A stretch of 64,000 nt of DNA from Tenebrio molitor (GCF_963966145.1 NC_091046.1:32426001-32490000); one strand, 5' to 3'. Positions 1-12,336 are shown, numbered from the stretch's first letter. The notes: generated by a model from the sequence alone, not told the origin. Numbers and translations are program-made.

Positions 1-97
1 TACCAATTAATACAAAATTCCCTAGAATTTGAAAATTCTAATTTTTTTATTTAAAGATTAAAACAAGGGTGCAAATTCTAAAAAATAACATAAAAAA

Positions 98-204
98 CTC
101 GTTTTATAAGGGCATTGGCGCACTTGTCCCATAGAAAACTCCTCTACGGCTCGTTTTCTACACTTGGGACTCGTGCACCAAATCAAACCTTATAAAACTC
201 GTTC
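98..204. repeat. Nested palindromic element
   Basis: An outer inverted repeat (TTTTATAAGG near 103 and CCTTATAAAA near 188) encloses a second pair (TCCCATAGAAAACT against GTTTTCTACACTTGGGA) around a short CpG-containing centre. The plan matches the other palindromes listed across this window, although the sequence differs. No coding potential is seen. Confidence 0.55.
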
Positions 205-238
205 TTTAACATACTATTTTATGCTAACAGAAGAATAT

Positions 239-453
239 TAGCCTAAGGGCGTCCGTTTCGGCGCAGGGACGCGAGGGTCGCGGGTTCGATTCTGACCCAG
301 GGCGAAAAAAGAAGGCTATATTCTATCTCGTGATTCGGAAGTCACGTTTAAGCCATTGGTCCCGGTCTATTGAGTTGGTCATCATGCCCCTCATAGATTT
401 GTAAACCAGTCCTAGACTGTGAAACAAATTTATAACTGTGAAACAAATTTATA
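239..453 (+). repeat. SINE-like dispersed repeat, copy 1
   Basis: The block starts GCCTAAGGGCGTCC, carries GGGTTCGATTC (close to a Pol III B box), then GGCTATATTCTATCTCGTGATTC and a segment ending TCCCGGTCTATTGAGTTG, followed by a duplicated TGTGAAACAAATTTATAA tail. A second copy lies at 9762..9920. The B-box match and the short GC-rich head on an AT-rich tail suggest a tRNA-derived SINE. I could not fold a clean tRNA, so the class is inferred. Confidence 0.55.
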
Positions 454-734
454 ATGACGCAATATTCGCCCAGCATGGTAAGTGAAGACTGCTGATAAAC
501 ATAGCTGCCCCGTATCATTTTTTTCCTGATCATATTGTATACGGAGCAAATCTTTACGATTTAACTTTTTTATAAAAATTCTTTCTGATAATTTAGATCA
601 ATATTTGATTTATCACAATAGTTAATCGTTTTAGATATTAAGGAATACCTACTTAACTAGTTCATTAAACCTATATTCTAAATTCAGTTGTTGGAATTGG
701 TGTCATAATTTCAAGTTCTTCATCTTGAAATAGT
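454..734. other. Unannotated AT-rich spacer
   Basis: I see no gene, clear repeat or RNA here. It probably belongs to the long intron or to the flank of the gene whose exons start at 26889. Confidence 0.4.
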
Positions 735-960
735 CATACAGGCTGAAATCGAAATATATCACAATATTAAAACCCTAGGATCTTCAGCCCACTTTAGATA
801 ATCACGTGCATTCAGTTTTGCCACATGAGGGCAGAAATGCCATGTACAGTTCAAGCACAAAAATTGAGTACGCCACTGATATCACGTTAAGAAGAATAGT
901 AAGATTGAAAAGTTATCGAATGCAACGCAAAAAAGGTGCAAAAAGTTTTGTTATCGCGGG
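735..960 (+). repeat. TACAG-ended repeat, copy 1 (partner inverted at 47846..48114)
   Basis: It starts with TACAGGCTGAAATCG, resembling a mariner-type end. It matches the reverse complement of 47846..48114 over several blocks: AAAACCC, CATGAGGGCAGAAATGCCATG, GAGTACG..CACTGATATCA and AGTTATCGA.TGCAACGCAAAAAAGGTG. A 133-codon reading frame starting at 806 runs through and beyond the repeat; I treat it as accidental. This is probably a non-autonomous DNA transposon. Confidence 0.6.
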
Positions 961-1238
961 TGCTAGTACCGCGTGCAGATTAGTTACTTTCAGTGCTACC
1001 TTCGGCTATTGTTTGCTTGGAATTTTGCGTCTCGTGTCATTAATCAAAATCATGAAAAATTATACCAATAGTAGAATGACCGAAATGGGCAAAATGGTAC
1101 TTATTACAGATGTGCATATGGTGTTGAACACAAGCTTTGTGTCACGAAAAGTTTCCGGTGCGCCATTTTTCTACAAACGAGTGTGGACAGGGTTTCAAAT
1201 TAATTGACATACTAATTTTTGATACCAAAATGTTAGTA

Positions 1239-1370
1239 TATCCTGTTCACGTTGGATTGAACATCAGTGGTGCAAATCGCACACATTTGGCATTAGCTTT
1301 CATATGAGTTGTCATAGTAACAGGTCAGGTCATTTGGACCACTGATGTTCATTCCAACGTGAACAGATAT
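1239..1370. mobile_element. 132 bp TIR element (MITE-like)
   Basis: The arms ATATCCTGTTCACGTTGGAT and CCAACGTGAACAGATAT are near-perfect inverted repeats. They continue inward through GAACATCAGTGGT and ACCACTGATGTTC, giving about 38 bp of arm around a ~55 bp centre. No coding capacity is present. The outer motif TTCACGTTGGAT also occurs in the larger inverted repeat at 28246..29375, so the two may share an ancestor. Confidence 0.75.
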
Positions 1371-1548
1371 TAATTTACTACGACGACCCTCGATGGGTCA
1401 TAATTCCTGATTGACAATGGTCGCTTACCGCAAACAATCAGTTGTAAATCATAACTGGCGGTACGGTCCTGGATTTGTAAGGTATTGGAGACCCTTGTAA
1501 ATCAAACTTTACCACCTTTTGATGATTTCCGTCATTTTAAAATACTCG

Positions 1549-1851
1549 AGTCCAATTTTTACCCATTTGCGATGACGTCATTATCTAGTAACTTCCCGTA
1601 TGTTTGAACTTGGATCTGCAACAAATTTGAATTGATAAAAAATAGCTATTAAGTTTCAGATTTGTTGACAATTGCTTCGAAAGGTTATGTTTGCAATCAA
1701 TGTAATGAAAGAAATTGAAAGTTGTCAAATTAACAGGAACATAAAAGAACCACAGAATAAATAGACGTACCGTTTTTTTTTCTGTCGTTTCAATAGATAG
1801 AAAGCGAGGAAGCAAATCGTGACGTCACCTCAAAAGGGTAAAAATTGGACT
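1549..1851. mobile_element. 303 bp TIR element
   Basis: The left arm AGTCCAATTTTTACCC with GATGACGTCA and the right arm TGACGTCACC with GGGTAAAAATTGGACT form about 31 bp terminal inverted repeats. The interior is AT-rich with no domain. It is classed as a non-autonomous DNA element. Confidence 0.7.
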
Positions 1852-4416
1852 ATACCATAAATATGCTACTACTTTGTTCATAGATGTTAAATGTCGATTT
1901 ATTCAGTTATTATCCTGATTTAAATGCCAACTTTAGTATAATCAAAATCGACATTGTCCTGTAGGTGAGATTGTAAGAAAAAAGTCCGGATTGCTTTATT
2001 ACTTTGATAATATCAAAGTTAAATTTCACATTTATTTTACATATTTATATATGTTTATAAAAAATGTTTCGGCCATTTCGTACATCGGAAATTGAAGATT
2101 ATGCTTTCTAAATTTCAATTTTTTTGACAATTAAAAAAGGGTTTTATCTCAAATATGCTATACGATGGTCCACTCTGTATAAGATAGCAGAACCCAAATC
2201 TTCGATATCTCCCATTGTCAAATTGGTAATTTCATTATATCGACAAACGCCGGTCATACCTAGTATCCATATACCTAATCTACAATAATAATTTAAATCT
2301 TCCTCTAGGGAACTCAGAAACTTTACCTCTGCAGCCAGATACTTTTCGTCAGGAGCAATTACATATACCGTGAGTTTTTTATTTTACTAAACATAGGACT
2401 CATCGATTTTTAAGTTGGGTTGCCTGTTTCAAATGAACTAACTTGTCCATTTTAGAACTGAACATAGCCATTTTACATTGTATGTTCAGCGAAATAAAAA
2501 ACGCAGTGTATAGAAATCATACACTTTTCTCCGAGGACTGTCATGGTAATAGATCTGCATACAGTTTGCCGCGATCTGCGTCAATTCTGGAGCCGTGCAA
2601 TGCATTTCGTTTTCAATAGCATCGGACATATTTCAGATATTCTATAAATGTAACAAAACTTATCAAAACGTGAATAGCAAACGATTACAACTTACAACTG
2701 TTTATTTTTTAACACTGAAGATCCATCTTGCGCTATTTTTGACATTTGACATCTGATTTGACATTCATGGACACGCCCAGAACGGTTGACTCGTCTTACA
2801 CCACAGTGAAACCCGTTAAATAGTGGGTAATAATTTCCTTATTTCGTTTTTTTAGAGACTTTTTTAATAGGGATAATTTAATTTATAATATTTCGTGTAA
2901 TTGATATGATTATTGTAATTGATAAATAAATCGTGACAAATGTTTAAAGTGACCTTACATTTAACTCGGTCGAGGCGCCTGTGGACACTTCTACTCCTAG
3001 GACTTGAAGTGTTTCTACTCCGCTCTGAAAAAAAAATGCCACATTAACCGTTTCTATGGAGATACACAAAGGCGCTTGAAGATGAAGCTTATTTTTAACC
3101 AAATATAAAGAATACACTCTTTCTTCATTTTTAACGATAAATAAAAAAAAAACACTTTCTAAACGACTTATTTTTATATTCATACATATTTTTTTTTCTT
3201 ATTAAATTTTAAAAAACTTCGTTTCTATTGACTTTGATATTGGTTGCCTTGAAAACATTCTGCATCAGGTTCTTCATAAATTTTCAGGAAATTCGGCGAA
3301 AGAATTTGAATGGCACCACTCAGAATGATCAAGTAGTTTGAAGTTATCTATCTACGTTTTCCCATTTTAGAACTTATAAAATAAGATGATTTATGTAAGA
3401 GAAACCGAAACAAACAGAACAGAGTCTGCGCGTATATCATCACACAGACAGAAAAGTGTAGTACGTATATCAACTGTGCCTGAAGATTATTGAATTATTT
3501 TCAAATTTATCAAATCAGATCATCCTTTAACGTTTTGATTAATTCGTTTTGATATATTTATATACGTTTCACAAATCGTAAATAGGCACGTATAAAAGGT
3601 AACGTGTCTGGCATGACGATCGGTTCTGTAGTTCCTAAAATCGGCGGATGTGATACGATTGTCTACTAATATTTTTTGGAAATAAGAATTTCGCGCAATT
3701 ATAAATCTTGTTAGGATTTGTTTACTTAACTAGGGAGAGAATTAATCACATCCATTTTAATTACGCCTGACATTAGATATTGTACACAACCACCTAGTCG
3801 CGTACCGTGGAGTAATTTATAGGAAACCGAGCCATTGCTGAGCTGAGGAAATAGTGAATAAATGGAACAATAACTCAACCGATTCGGATAACGAGAATGG
3901 GGTAAAAGCGTAGTACGCACGACGTTTAGCGAGTTCTAAGATATCAACCATGAAATATTTTCCGATTTGTGATCTATCTTTTGCTGAGACATCAGCCAGA
4001 TATTTCAGTGGTATTACTAAATTACTGGAAAATGTTTACATTTGAAAGGATAATATCATAGGTTCAAATGAAAACTATTTTTCAATGAATGGTCATTTAT
4101 TGGTATCAATAAATCTGAAATTTGGTTACTGCTTCTGTCGCAATCAATTACTCAGCGAAAATTTTTTATTGTATAAAATTAAGATCCGGGCAGTAATAAA
4201 ATATGTACCTCTATAGCAATAGTTTTTTCACGGTCGTGTTTTTAAACGTATTTACTTATCAGCATTATTGATATATCAGGTAAGTTACATTCACAAAACT
4301 CTGTCTAGTTTCTATAGAAAACAAGATCAGTGCGATTATGAAATATAACAACACCAATGCTGTTATGTAAAACAAAGAACAATAATTTAATAAGTAACAA
4401 CCAAGACAAAAACATT
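1852..4416. other. Spacer without recognisable gene
   Basis: The only element-like sequence seen is a possible solo mariner-type end, CCACTCTGTATA, near 2170..2180. The short reading frames here have no recognisable domain and low-complexity composition. It is probably intronic. Confidence 0.4.
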
Positions 4417-4578
4417 GTACAGCTTGCCCATTGTAGCTTGAGCTGTGATGGATGCGCAAAGTTGAATAAAGAGGTCCGATAAAGAGATCCTGGAAGCAGC
4501 AAAGAAATGCGACTAAATCAGTGTTAGACCAGTGCGCATCCGACTCTCACAGCTCAAGCTACAATGGGGAAGCTGTAC
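4417..4578. mobile_element. 162 bp TIR element
   Basis: The ends GTACAGCTTGCCCATTGTAG and CTACAATGGGGAAGCTGTAC are inverted copies. Pairing continues through CTTGAGCTGTGA and TCACAGCTCAAG to GGATGCGCA and TGCGCATCC, giving ~42 bp arms. The short interior is non-coding. Confidence 0.8.
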
Positions 4579-4795
4579 TTACACACATATGTTACGAGTA
4601 TGTTCGTCAAATGTGTCAAAATTAGACATTCTTTTGCCTTTTTATTGATAGTAGTATGTATACGCTACATGGTTGTTAAGTGCCTATAACAAAATCTCGT
4701 AAAGCGAAAAAACTAAACTGCGTCTCATTTTTTCGTAGCGTGATATACAGTAACAAACTCATAACGAAATAAGTGAGCTAGGATTTGTATTTAAG

Positions 4796-4893
4796 AGTTT
4801 GTTCTAAAATAATTAGAGGAGCCAATATCCGAGGATTTTTACTTTTACACGTAAAGTGCCTATGTACCAAAATTAATTCTACACCCGGTATAT
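4796..4893 (+). repeat. ~100 bp dispersed repeat, copy 1 (other copy 54826..54928)
   Basis: The stretch AGAGTTTGTTCTAAAATAAT to CTACACCCGGTAT recurs almost unchanged at 54826..54928 in the same orientation, including GAGCCAATATCCGAGGATT and CGTAAAGTGCCTATGTACC. The CACCCGGTAT end resembles the ACACCCGGTATA terminus of the mariner-type element at 6103, so it may be one end of a related element. Confidence 0.7.
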
Positions 4894-5195
4894 CTCCTTT
4901 CTGATTCGGATAAACATTGAACCACTGTGAAATGTGTCACTCAGATCAATTTGTGAACTTCACGGAATTTCAAATCCAACTGCAGTTCATGTTATCGTCA
5001 ATCAGCACCTGAAAATTTTTGCGCACTTTGGTCTGGTGTAAAAATCGCGCTTGCTGATATTTTTAATAGTTTTCAGATTTAAATAAACAATCCTTAGTTA
5101 TGTACAGATTTAGGAGATTTTTTTACTCCAAAAAGTGCACTATAAAAGTTTTTTTAATAAAAACGTGGTATAACTTCTCCAGCGAGAAATTTATA

Positions 5196-6103
5196 TACAG
5201 CCTGTGCATTATCAAACTCGAACATAGACAATTAACATTGTATTGAACGTTTCTGCTGATTCCTGCTCGCCAGTTGAACTTACAGGTAAGGTAATGGTAT
5301 CAATAGAAAGATAAAATTATTGCGCTTGAAATGGTACTAATAATAAGATTAAAGGTGCTATTTTTATTTTAAAATACTAATTTAAAACTTGGCGATTTTT
5401 AAATATGACGTGCCATGATTTTCAAATTGGAGAGCATTTGTCAAAAAATTTAGTAATTTGTTGGGTAAAGTCAGCGAATTTCGGTAAATTACTGTCAAAA
5501 TTATTTACGGAAAAATGAATAGTTACTCCATACAGATTAAGACTAATTTCTCTTGAAGTAAGTTTATGTAAATCGCGGATACTGAATATCCTCAGGAAGT
5601 ACAAAGATCATCCCTACAAGACACAGTGTCTTCAACAAATTTTTGCTGTTGATGAAGAAAGTAAGAGTGAAACCTGTTGTGAAATACAGGAGCGTGCTAA
5701 TGATCGTCGCTTTCTGTCGACAATTTGCTTCACAGACGAATCTACTTTTACACTAAATAACGAACCAAATGTTCAAAACACGCGATACTGGGCTCAACAA
5801 AAACCTCGGTCTCTTCAAAAAATTCATATCTGGGCTGGGACTTTTAATAACATTTGAAATAAAGGGAAATTTAAATTCAGCAAATTATTTAGATTTATTA
5901 TTAAGTAAGGTAGGAACGGCATTGTAATTTTTTCAAAGAATTTATAATAAAAACTGCTTAAACAACAGTAATTAACAAATTACTTTAATATTATAATTTA
6001 ATTCTTTAATATTATTGATGTATCGAAATAATGGCATAATATCTATAAACTGAATGCACAGTGTTAATTGCCTATGTTCGACTTTTAAAGTGGACACCCG
6101 GTA
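5196..6103 (+). mobile_element. Mariner-type DNA transposon, ~0.9 kb, internally decayed
   Basis: The left end TACAGCCTGTGCATTATC..CTCGAACATAGACAATTAACA and the right end TTAATTGCCTATGTTCGA..GTGGACACCCGGTA are inverted repeats of about 52 bp. Both abut TA/TATA, as expected for TA-targeting IS630/Tc1/mariner elements. The interior holds a broken transposase (5519..5927). The element is too short for a full transposase of this group, so it has lost internal sequence and is not autonomous. Confidence 0.8.
5519..5927 (+). pseudogene. Broken mariner/Tc1-type transposase fragment
   Basis: An open frame runs from 5519 to a stop at 5855..5857. It encodes an HTH-like tail (RILNILRKYKDHPYK), a linker, then RRFLSTICFTDESTFTLNNE with the first catalytic Asp in FTDES, then NTRYWAQQKP and IHIWAG. 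After the stop, another frame continues with LNSANYLDLLLSKV, which matches the family segment that follows WAG, so a frameshift separates the two parts. The second and third catalytic acidic residues are absent. This is an established transposase pattern; the family assignment within the superfamily is inferred. Confidence 0.8.
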
Positions 6104-7118
6104 TATATGTACCTATCTAATTTACGCTGGTCTCAACAAGTTCTTGTAGCATAAACTGAAAAACATCTCTAAACCCCAACAGATCTACTGTTAGGAGATC
6201 GTGATGCATACTGTGTCATTGCTGAAAACAATTTTTACTATCTCCTATAATTTAGTTAATGTGTTCTTGGACAGACTCAAATCCATCGTTTCATTTTGCT
6301 AAAACTGATTTATTATCAAATAATTTACCCTTCTTTAATTTTTTCCCATCATTCTTACAACTAATTTTCACAATTTTAAGTGATTCTAATTGGACGTTGG
6401 ATACTGCGTAACAGGGACCTCAAAATCAAGCAAAATCTGTATAATTCAACAAACTACGGAACTGCTATGATCAAATTTCTGATTTTATGTACAGTCATGT
6501 TCAAATAAATCTGGAACAACTGTTGTAACGTAACTTAACTTCACTTGTGCGTATAAATCTGGGACAACTTTTTTTGGGTTTTAAATGTGACTTTGAGCAG
6601 TTAATTAATTAATATTTTATTAAAAAAAATATGTTGGCTAAAATTGGCAATGGTCGTTAGTTTATAAAATAGTCAGAGTTTATAAATAAACTGCTATTAT
6701 TTCACCCAGCACTGTGGGCAACATTATTTAAATAATCTAGTCTATAAAAATCTAAAATCAAGGAAGTAGGTATTACTGGTGAGTACATAATTAAATATAT
6801 TTGTAAAGGAACATTTCAAAAGTAATTACAATATTTACAAATTTGGTCAAGATCAGTGAAGACGTACGATCATTTATCATTTTTTGTGTATAAACGTATT
6901 CACTATCCAAACTTATTATGTAACATGTTTTTATCTTTTAGCATTTTGTGCCTTCTTGGAGTTTATTACAATAAAACGATGAAAATCTTATAGGATATTC
7001 TGTGCATTATGTTATAGAAAGAACTTTCAAACTTTGCTATAATTATGCTTAAGTTTTAATTACAGTAATTACTGTAACAATATCCTTTTTACAAAACAAT
7101 TCTTGGCATAATGCGATG
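6104..7118. other. Spacer; single transposon-like end near 6490
   Basis: TACAGTCATGTTCAAATAAA at about 6491 resembles a Tc1-type end, with an imperfect direct repeat (AAATCTGG.ACAACT) about 50 bp later. I could not find its inverted partner. Otherwise it is AT-rich with no gene. Confidence 0.35.
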
Positions 7119-7416
7119 TACAGTCGATGGCAAAAAAAAACGAGTACATCAAATTTTCTATAGTTTAATTCATCCTTCTTGTTGTCAATTTTTTGATGTT
7201 ACCGAGACAAGCAAAATGTCAAAACTTTTCATTTCTTACGTCAGACATAATGATTAATGAGTTAATGACATTCCTTGTGTCAGACATAACCACATAACCT
7301 ATTTGAAAAAGCATGCCATTAAAAATCAGAAAAGCCTGATTCACATGTGTTAAAAATAGGAAAATTCAATGCTCTTAATTTTTATGATGTACTCGATTTT
7401 TTTGCAACCGGCTGTA
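7119..7416. mobile_element. 298 bp TACAG-ended TIR element
   Basis: The left arm TACAGTCGATGGCAAAAAAA with CGAGTACATCA and the right arm TGATGTACTCG with TTTTTTTGCAACCGGCTGTA pair over about 35 bp. TA lies at both ends, consistent with TA target-site duplication. The interior contains two GTCAGACATAA direct copies. Non-coding. Confidence 0.75.
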
Positions 7417-7735
7417 CATAATATGTATAATATCCTTGATAGAAAGATAGAAACCATTTTAATTTTTTGCGTTGTTTTCAAACTGTCACGAACAATAAAT
7501 AAATAAACGTGTTACGATAGCTACTCCATTTACGGAGGCATAAACGCCAACTTCTTAAATAAACAAGAATTATGATGGCATGTGTTGTATTAAATTGATA
7601 AGTAATTGATATTAAACGCTACTTCAGAAATAACAAGAAAATATTTCTAAGCGCGTGTGAAACGCATAGAAATTGCTCTGCCTACAACAGCTGTAGGGAA
7701 TAAACGTTCAAGTAGGCATTGCTCGTAAGTATATG

Positions 7736-7953
7736 TAGTTTGTCCAGCGAGAGATTGGTTGACATAAAAATCACTAAATTCTACCTAGAGAAAGTAGTAC
7801 CTAGCGCACATAAAATTTGAAATATGTATATCCTTCAAGCAGTAACATTTTTGCCCTCAAATTATGCTCTAATTAATGTATTGTCGTGCATTTTGTAGTG
7901 TTGAGTTGATTTAATACAATTTAAAATCTCCCAATCTCTCACTGAACGAAGTA
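7736..7953. mobile_element. TIR element, TCCAGCGAGAGATTGG family, copy 1
   Basis: The ends TTTGTCCAGCGAGAGATTGG and CCAATCTCTCACTGAACGA are inverted copies. The interior blocks GACATAAAAATCACTAAATT, CTTCAAGCAGTAACATTTTT and GCATTTTGTAGTGTTGAG recur, in inverse orientation, at 35079..35292. It is a non-autonomous element. Confidence 0.75.
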
Positions 7954-7989
7954 TATCAACTATCAACAATAATACAGGTATAATTTGTC

Positions 7990-8102
7990 CATTTGTCCAG
8001 GTATAATTGGTTGACATAAAAATCACTAAATTCTACGCGTAAAATTTGAAATATATCCTTCAAGCAGTAACATTTTGTGCCCTGAAATTATGCTCTAATT
8101 AA
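7990..8102 (+). repeat. Partial second copy of the 7736 element
   Basis: From TTTGTCCAGGTATAATTGGT the interior of the 7736 element is repeated (GACATAAAAATCACTAAATT, ATATCCTTCAAGCAGTAACA, AATTATGCTCTAATTAATG), then it stops. This is either a truncated insertion or a local duplication that lost its right half. Confidence 0.65.
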
Positions 8103-9682
8103 TGAAATACCTTAACGAATAAGAGATAAAATGAATGAAAATATTACAGTTGTAGTATTTTACACGAAGACGTGTACTCTTGATAACTACTTGCGTCAAG
8201 AGTATTTAAAAGTAAAACCTTAACCAACAAGATCGTTTATATGTATATCAGTTTTATATCAATGCGAAATCAAACGACTTAATTTTGCTGGTCGTGAAAT
8301 ATCTACGAAATTGTTGTGTTCAAAATAGCGGAAGATCAGTTCCTGAAGCAAAATATGGGAAACTTCTTAGGGGGCTAGGAGTTAAAATAAAACAATTCCT
8401 TGGGTTGAAGGACGCCTGTATTTAATTTTTCAAATAAATAAAATCAAATACGTTCTTGTTTTCACCTGCAGTAACTGGTTAATTTCAAATTAAATTTCTG
8501 ACTTCCACAAAATTATGAACAGTACTGCTCGAGTATGCTTAAGACATAATACGTAATATAAACATAAAACAAAAATGGACAACGAGATCGTCAAGGTTAA
8601 TTTAAATTAAATCCTGAGACTTCCTGCAGACGTTTGTCTGAATGGCCTACTATCGTGCGCCAGCCCGAATTCAATTTGACTTATTAAAATATATTCTATT
8701 AACTTTACTTATTGAATAAACATCAGAAGAGCCTGTGACGGTAGAAGACTCTGAAGATTTTAAACAAGAAATATTTCATTGAAAAAAAACTAGCTTTACA
8801 GTACACAACTCTTGTCTTACTGCTCTGCACCATATCCTTGAGTACAAGATGAACTTGCTTAATATTGCAATGCAAGTCTGCTGTAACTGTTCTGGGGCAT
8901 CTCGCAGTGACCTTTAAGAAAAATACTTTTAAGCCTTGACTAATCTGACCTAATCAATGATGATTTCAATAAAATTATGATATAATACTATTTTATGTTA
9001 TAAGGTATGAAAAGCAGCCTCCAGTGGACTTTCAGTTGTAAGTTTTTCATTTATGAAAAATGAATAAGCACTTGCATCATCCTCTGGGCTGCTGGATTGC
9101 CAGCTACAGTCAAATAGCTTCGGGTTGCCTACAAAACAGTTTTAAAGCAATATAATTAAATAAAAAATATTATCTTCATACCTTTGCATCAGTCTAGATA
9201 TTGTTCGTGATATCACTAAAGGGATTCATGTTTATAAATAGAAATGTCACTTAAAAAAGGCACTCGAAGATAAACAATAGGGAACTTATAGAACAGAAAC
9301 AAACTAAAACAACTAACCAACTAATCTTAAAAACTTGGAAAGTTTAAACACCACAAAAAAAAATAGTTAAGCAAGAAATAACGAACAAAACACACATTAC
9401 TCGGAGGTTAGCAATACAGAACTTAGTCAATACAAAGGAACAAACTAACTTATCCCAGATAATTAAGACGTTTTAAATACAACAAAATACCTCACTTGAA
9501 GACGAAAGAGCAAATAAACCACACACGGTGTTGACGATTCAAAATGACAGCGGCAACGACAACAGCTGAAATTTGACAATTTGCTGTGACAGCATAAATT
9601 GGCGTAGGATTACAATCCCCGCGAAATTATTTCAAAGGTACCACCACAATAATTTATTTTATTAAATTTTTTTGTATTCTAT
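8103..9682. other. Spacer without recognisable gene
   Basis: AT-rich sequence with no transposase motif, exon-like frame or strong inverted repeat that I can support. An A-rich, C-containing stretch around 9290..9480 may be an old repeat. Confidence 0.35.
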
Positions 9683-9755
9683 TCCAGTGCATTTTGTAGT
9701 GTTGGGTTACAAGCCTACAATTTAAATTCTCCCAATCTCTCGCTGGACGGAGTTT
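9683..9755. repeat. Right-half fragment of the TCCAGCGAGAGATTGG TIR family
   Basis: CCAGTGCATTTTGTAGTGTT through CCCAATCTCTCGCTGGACG matches one end of the elements at 7736 and 35079. It is directly followed by the SINE-like copy at 9762. Confidence 0.6.
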
Positions 9756-9761
9756 AGAATA

Positions 9762-9920
9762 TAGCCTAAGGGAGTCCGTTTCGGCTCAGCGACGCGAGGG
9801 CCGCGGGTTCTATTCCAACCCAGGGCGAAATTTAAAAAAAAGGCTATATTCTATCTCGTGATTCGGAAGTCACGTTAAGCCACTGGTCCCGGTCTATTGA
9901 GTTGTGTGAAACAAATTTTA
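9762..9920 (+). repeat. SINE-like dispersed repeat, copy 2
   Basis: This is the same repeat as 239..453: TAGCCTAAGGGAGTCCG, a B-box-like GGGTTCTATTCC, GGCTATATTCTATCTCGTG and CCCGGTCTATTGAGTTG. The segment between GAGTTG and TGTGAAACAAATTT is missing compared with copy 1. The B box is mutated at one position, which suggests an old copy. Confidence 0.55.
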
Positions 9921-12336
9921 ATACTATTGGATTATAATTTTAATCATTTGCTTTTGAACTGACATTAAAGCCGCTTAACTTGAGTTAAAAAGAGAACAAT
10001 TTTTAGATATTAATCTTGTTGAACTGCATTATGATTGATACACCCCAGGTATATTCTCGATTTATTGTTAATTGGAAACGCAATAATTTCAGGATGTAAA
10101 ATCAACCACCATTGACCAAATATTATGTATGTATGACGAAGGAAAAATGAATGTAACTGCAAGTTCTGCACGTTAACGAGCCACAACATGCTGCAATTGC
10201 GCAGGGCTCGGCGAAAAACCATTTTAACTATGTCATATCTTTAAATCGAAATCTGATGTCGTAATTTTATAAAACCGCAGATTCCGGATAAAAAAGCAAT
10301 AACAATATTTCTAGTCGACATTTGAATACTTTTCCCAATAAAATACGATAGAAAAGTCTATTTTGGTGGAACGTGCGGGCTTTTGTGAAATTTAACAATT
10401 TTCTCCGTTCATATTGATTTTTTCCTTTATCGCCGAAAGAGAATAATTTCTTGTAGATTCTGTTTTATGGCGGCGCTTTGAGAAGGAAATTTTCGGTTCG
10501 GATGCCATGCAATAAAATTAAGAAAATATTTTATAGTTTCGTTTGTATTAAATTAAACGGCTTGAAAGCAGCCAGCAATGTTTTAAACGGCGTAAAAAGC
10601 TTGTGGCATAACTTGTTTAATGTGGACAATGAAAACCACTTAATGGAATCGATTCAGTAGCGACGATTTAATTAAAAAGTAAATGTGCTGGGGAAGATTA
10701 AATTTCCCTAGGAGAACAACACATGACCGCGGTTTTCTACTTTGTTATGGCGCGGAACTTGATAAAAACAAAACAGGACATTTTTTTCGAAATAAGCTTA
10801 ATAGTGCACTTAATAGTGCTGTTGTAATGCAAGTTTAAATTTATCGAATCGAGTGAAACTCGACGTAAGGGGAAATGTATAAAATTGAGGATAATATAAC
10901 CTCTGGAGGCTTGTTTGCACAGGCTCGGATTTATCCGAATTGTTTTCGGAATTGGCGATATCAATCTTTTAAAAACAACTAAGTTTACTTGCAGTCGTTT
11001 GTTCACCTTCCTTTGGGTATACGAACTCATTATCGACGTTATTGTGTCATTCGTCTTTCGTTTCGCTTCTGGAGTTACGTTTATTTCGCGACATATTTTA
11101 GCGAATAATGCGGTTAGCTCTTCGCGGTTTTTCGACCCTCTTAGAGCAGAATTTGGGAGGTTGCCCCTCCAATTATATTAATTATCTGCGGAAGCTCGCC
11201 GAACTTCGTTAATTACTACGTGAATGTACACGCAAAGATTGTGTATCTTCTCTTATTATTTATGATTCAATACATCAAACCGGCCTCAGGAACCATCCAC
11301 TCTGATTAAAAACTGTTGAAATTCTCCCGCCGAATTAAAGCACGCAATAAAGAGTGCCTAAGCGAACACAACATCCATAATACCGAGCTAGATGAACGGA
11401 TACAGGCTTCAATGTAAAGAGTACTTAATCAATTCACTGTCAAATGTAATGCTGACTGCTCGTATATCAAAGCCTGAAATTAATGAGTACGACAGCTGAA
11501 GCCATCAGTATCGGAATAAATTCGTATTTTATCATGTAAATTCGTAATTGACAGTCACTTCATTAACAAACTCTTTAAAAACGTAATGAGCTCCTTCACT
11601 CCACAACTTCACCGTTTCATTCTCAAAATGTAATCGACGCAACTAAAAAAAAAATCCAAACAAGATCACCCAGCTCCTCGGAGAACTAATTTAGTTTGAG
11701 GTCGTCTAACGATTTTCGTCACTTCAACCGTTGGTATTTTTAATACCAGAGATAAAGTGGATAACGACATCGAATTTTTCGAAACGATCCATCAAATTGC
11801 TAATCTAGTAAACCCTAATTAGATAGGAGGGCTAATTAATTATAAGGGAACGCGCTTGTTATAAATTTAAACAGTGCACGTTTTAAATTGTCGAATGTAT
11901 TTCACTGCAGTGCTACAACTGACTACATAACGATCATTGCGAACTAGGGACACATTCGACGACAAATTGATGATGCCATTAGGAACAAATATAATGTAAA
12001 ATGATACGCTGTGCGATAATGATACCTGTGCATACGGTTAGTCATTTCAGAAAAGTTGGGCCACATTAAGCGATTCCAGCGTAAAACTTGACAATTTACA
12101 AGTGTAAAAATACCTATATTTATCAATCATGTCTTTCATAGCCCCGTTCAACTTGAAAAAAGGTATATTTTACAATTTTACTGAAATGGTTACCTTGTAC
12201 TAGCTGGACTTGTTGTAACATTTCTTGTTCAGTTCAAATCTTATTAAAATGTTCAAGGCACATGTGGCCTTGTAGAAGAGGGAAAATTTTTTGTGACGCG
12301 CTTGTCTTCATTACATTTTTAATAAACCTTGTTATC
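9921..12336. other. Low-repeat spacer, no recognisable gene
   Basis: Unlike most of the window, I see no TIR element, transposase or retrotransposon tail here. Composition between about 10700 and 11900 is somewhat less AT-biased. Reading frames of 60-97 codons have no recognisable domain or splice context. A regulatory role is possible but only inferred. Confidence 0.35.

Noticed and set aside
239..310. Possible intact tRNA gene
   Set aside because: Only a B-box-like match is present; acceptor, D and anticodon stems could not be formed, and the same block recurs as a repeat.
806..1207. 133-codon open frame on the + strand
   Set aside because: It lies across a TACAG-ended dispersed repeat whose inverted copy at 47846 does not keep the frame; no domain is seen.
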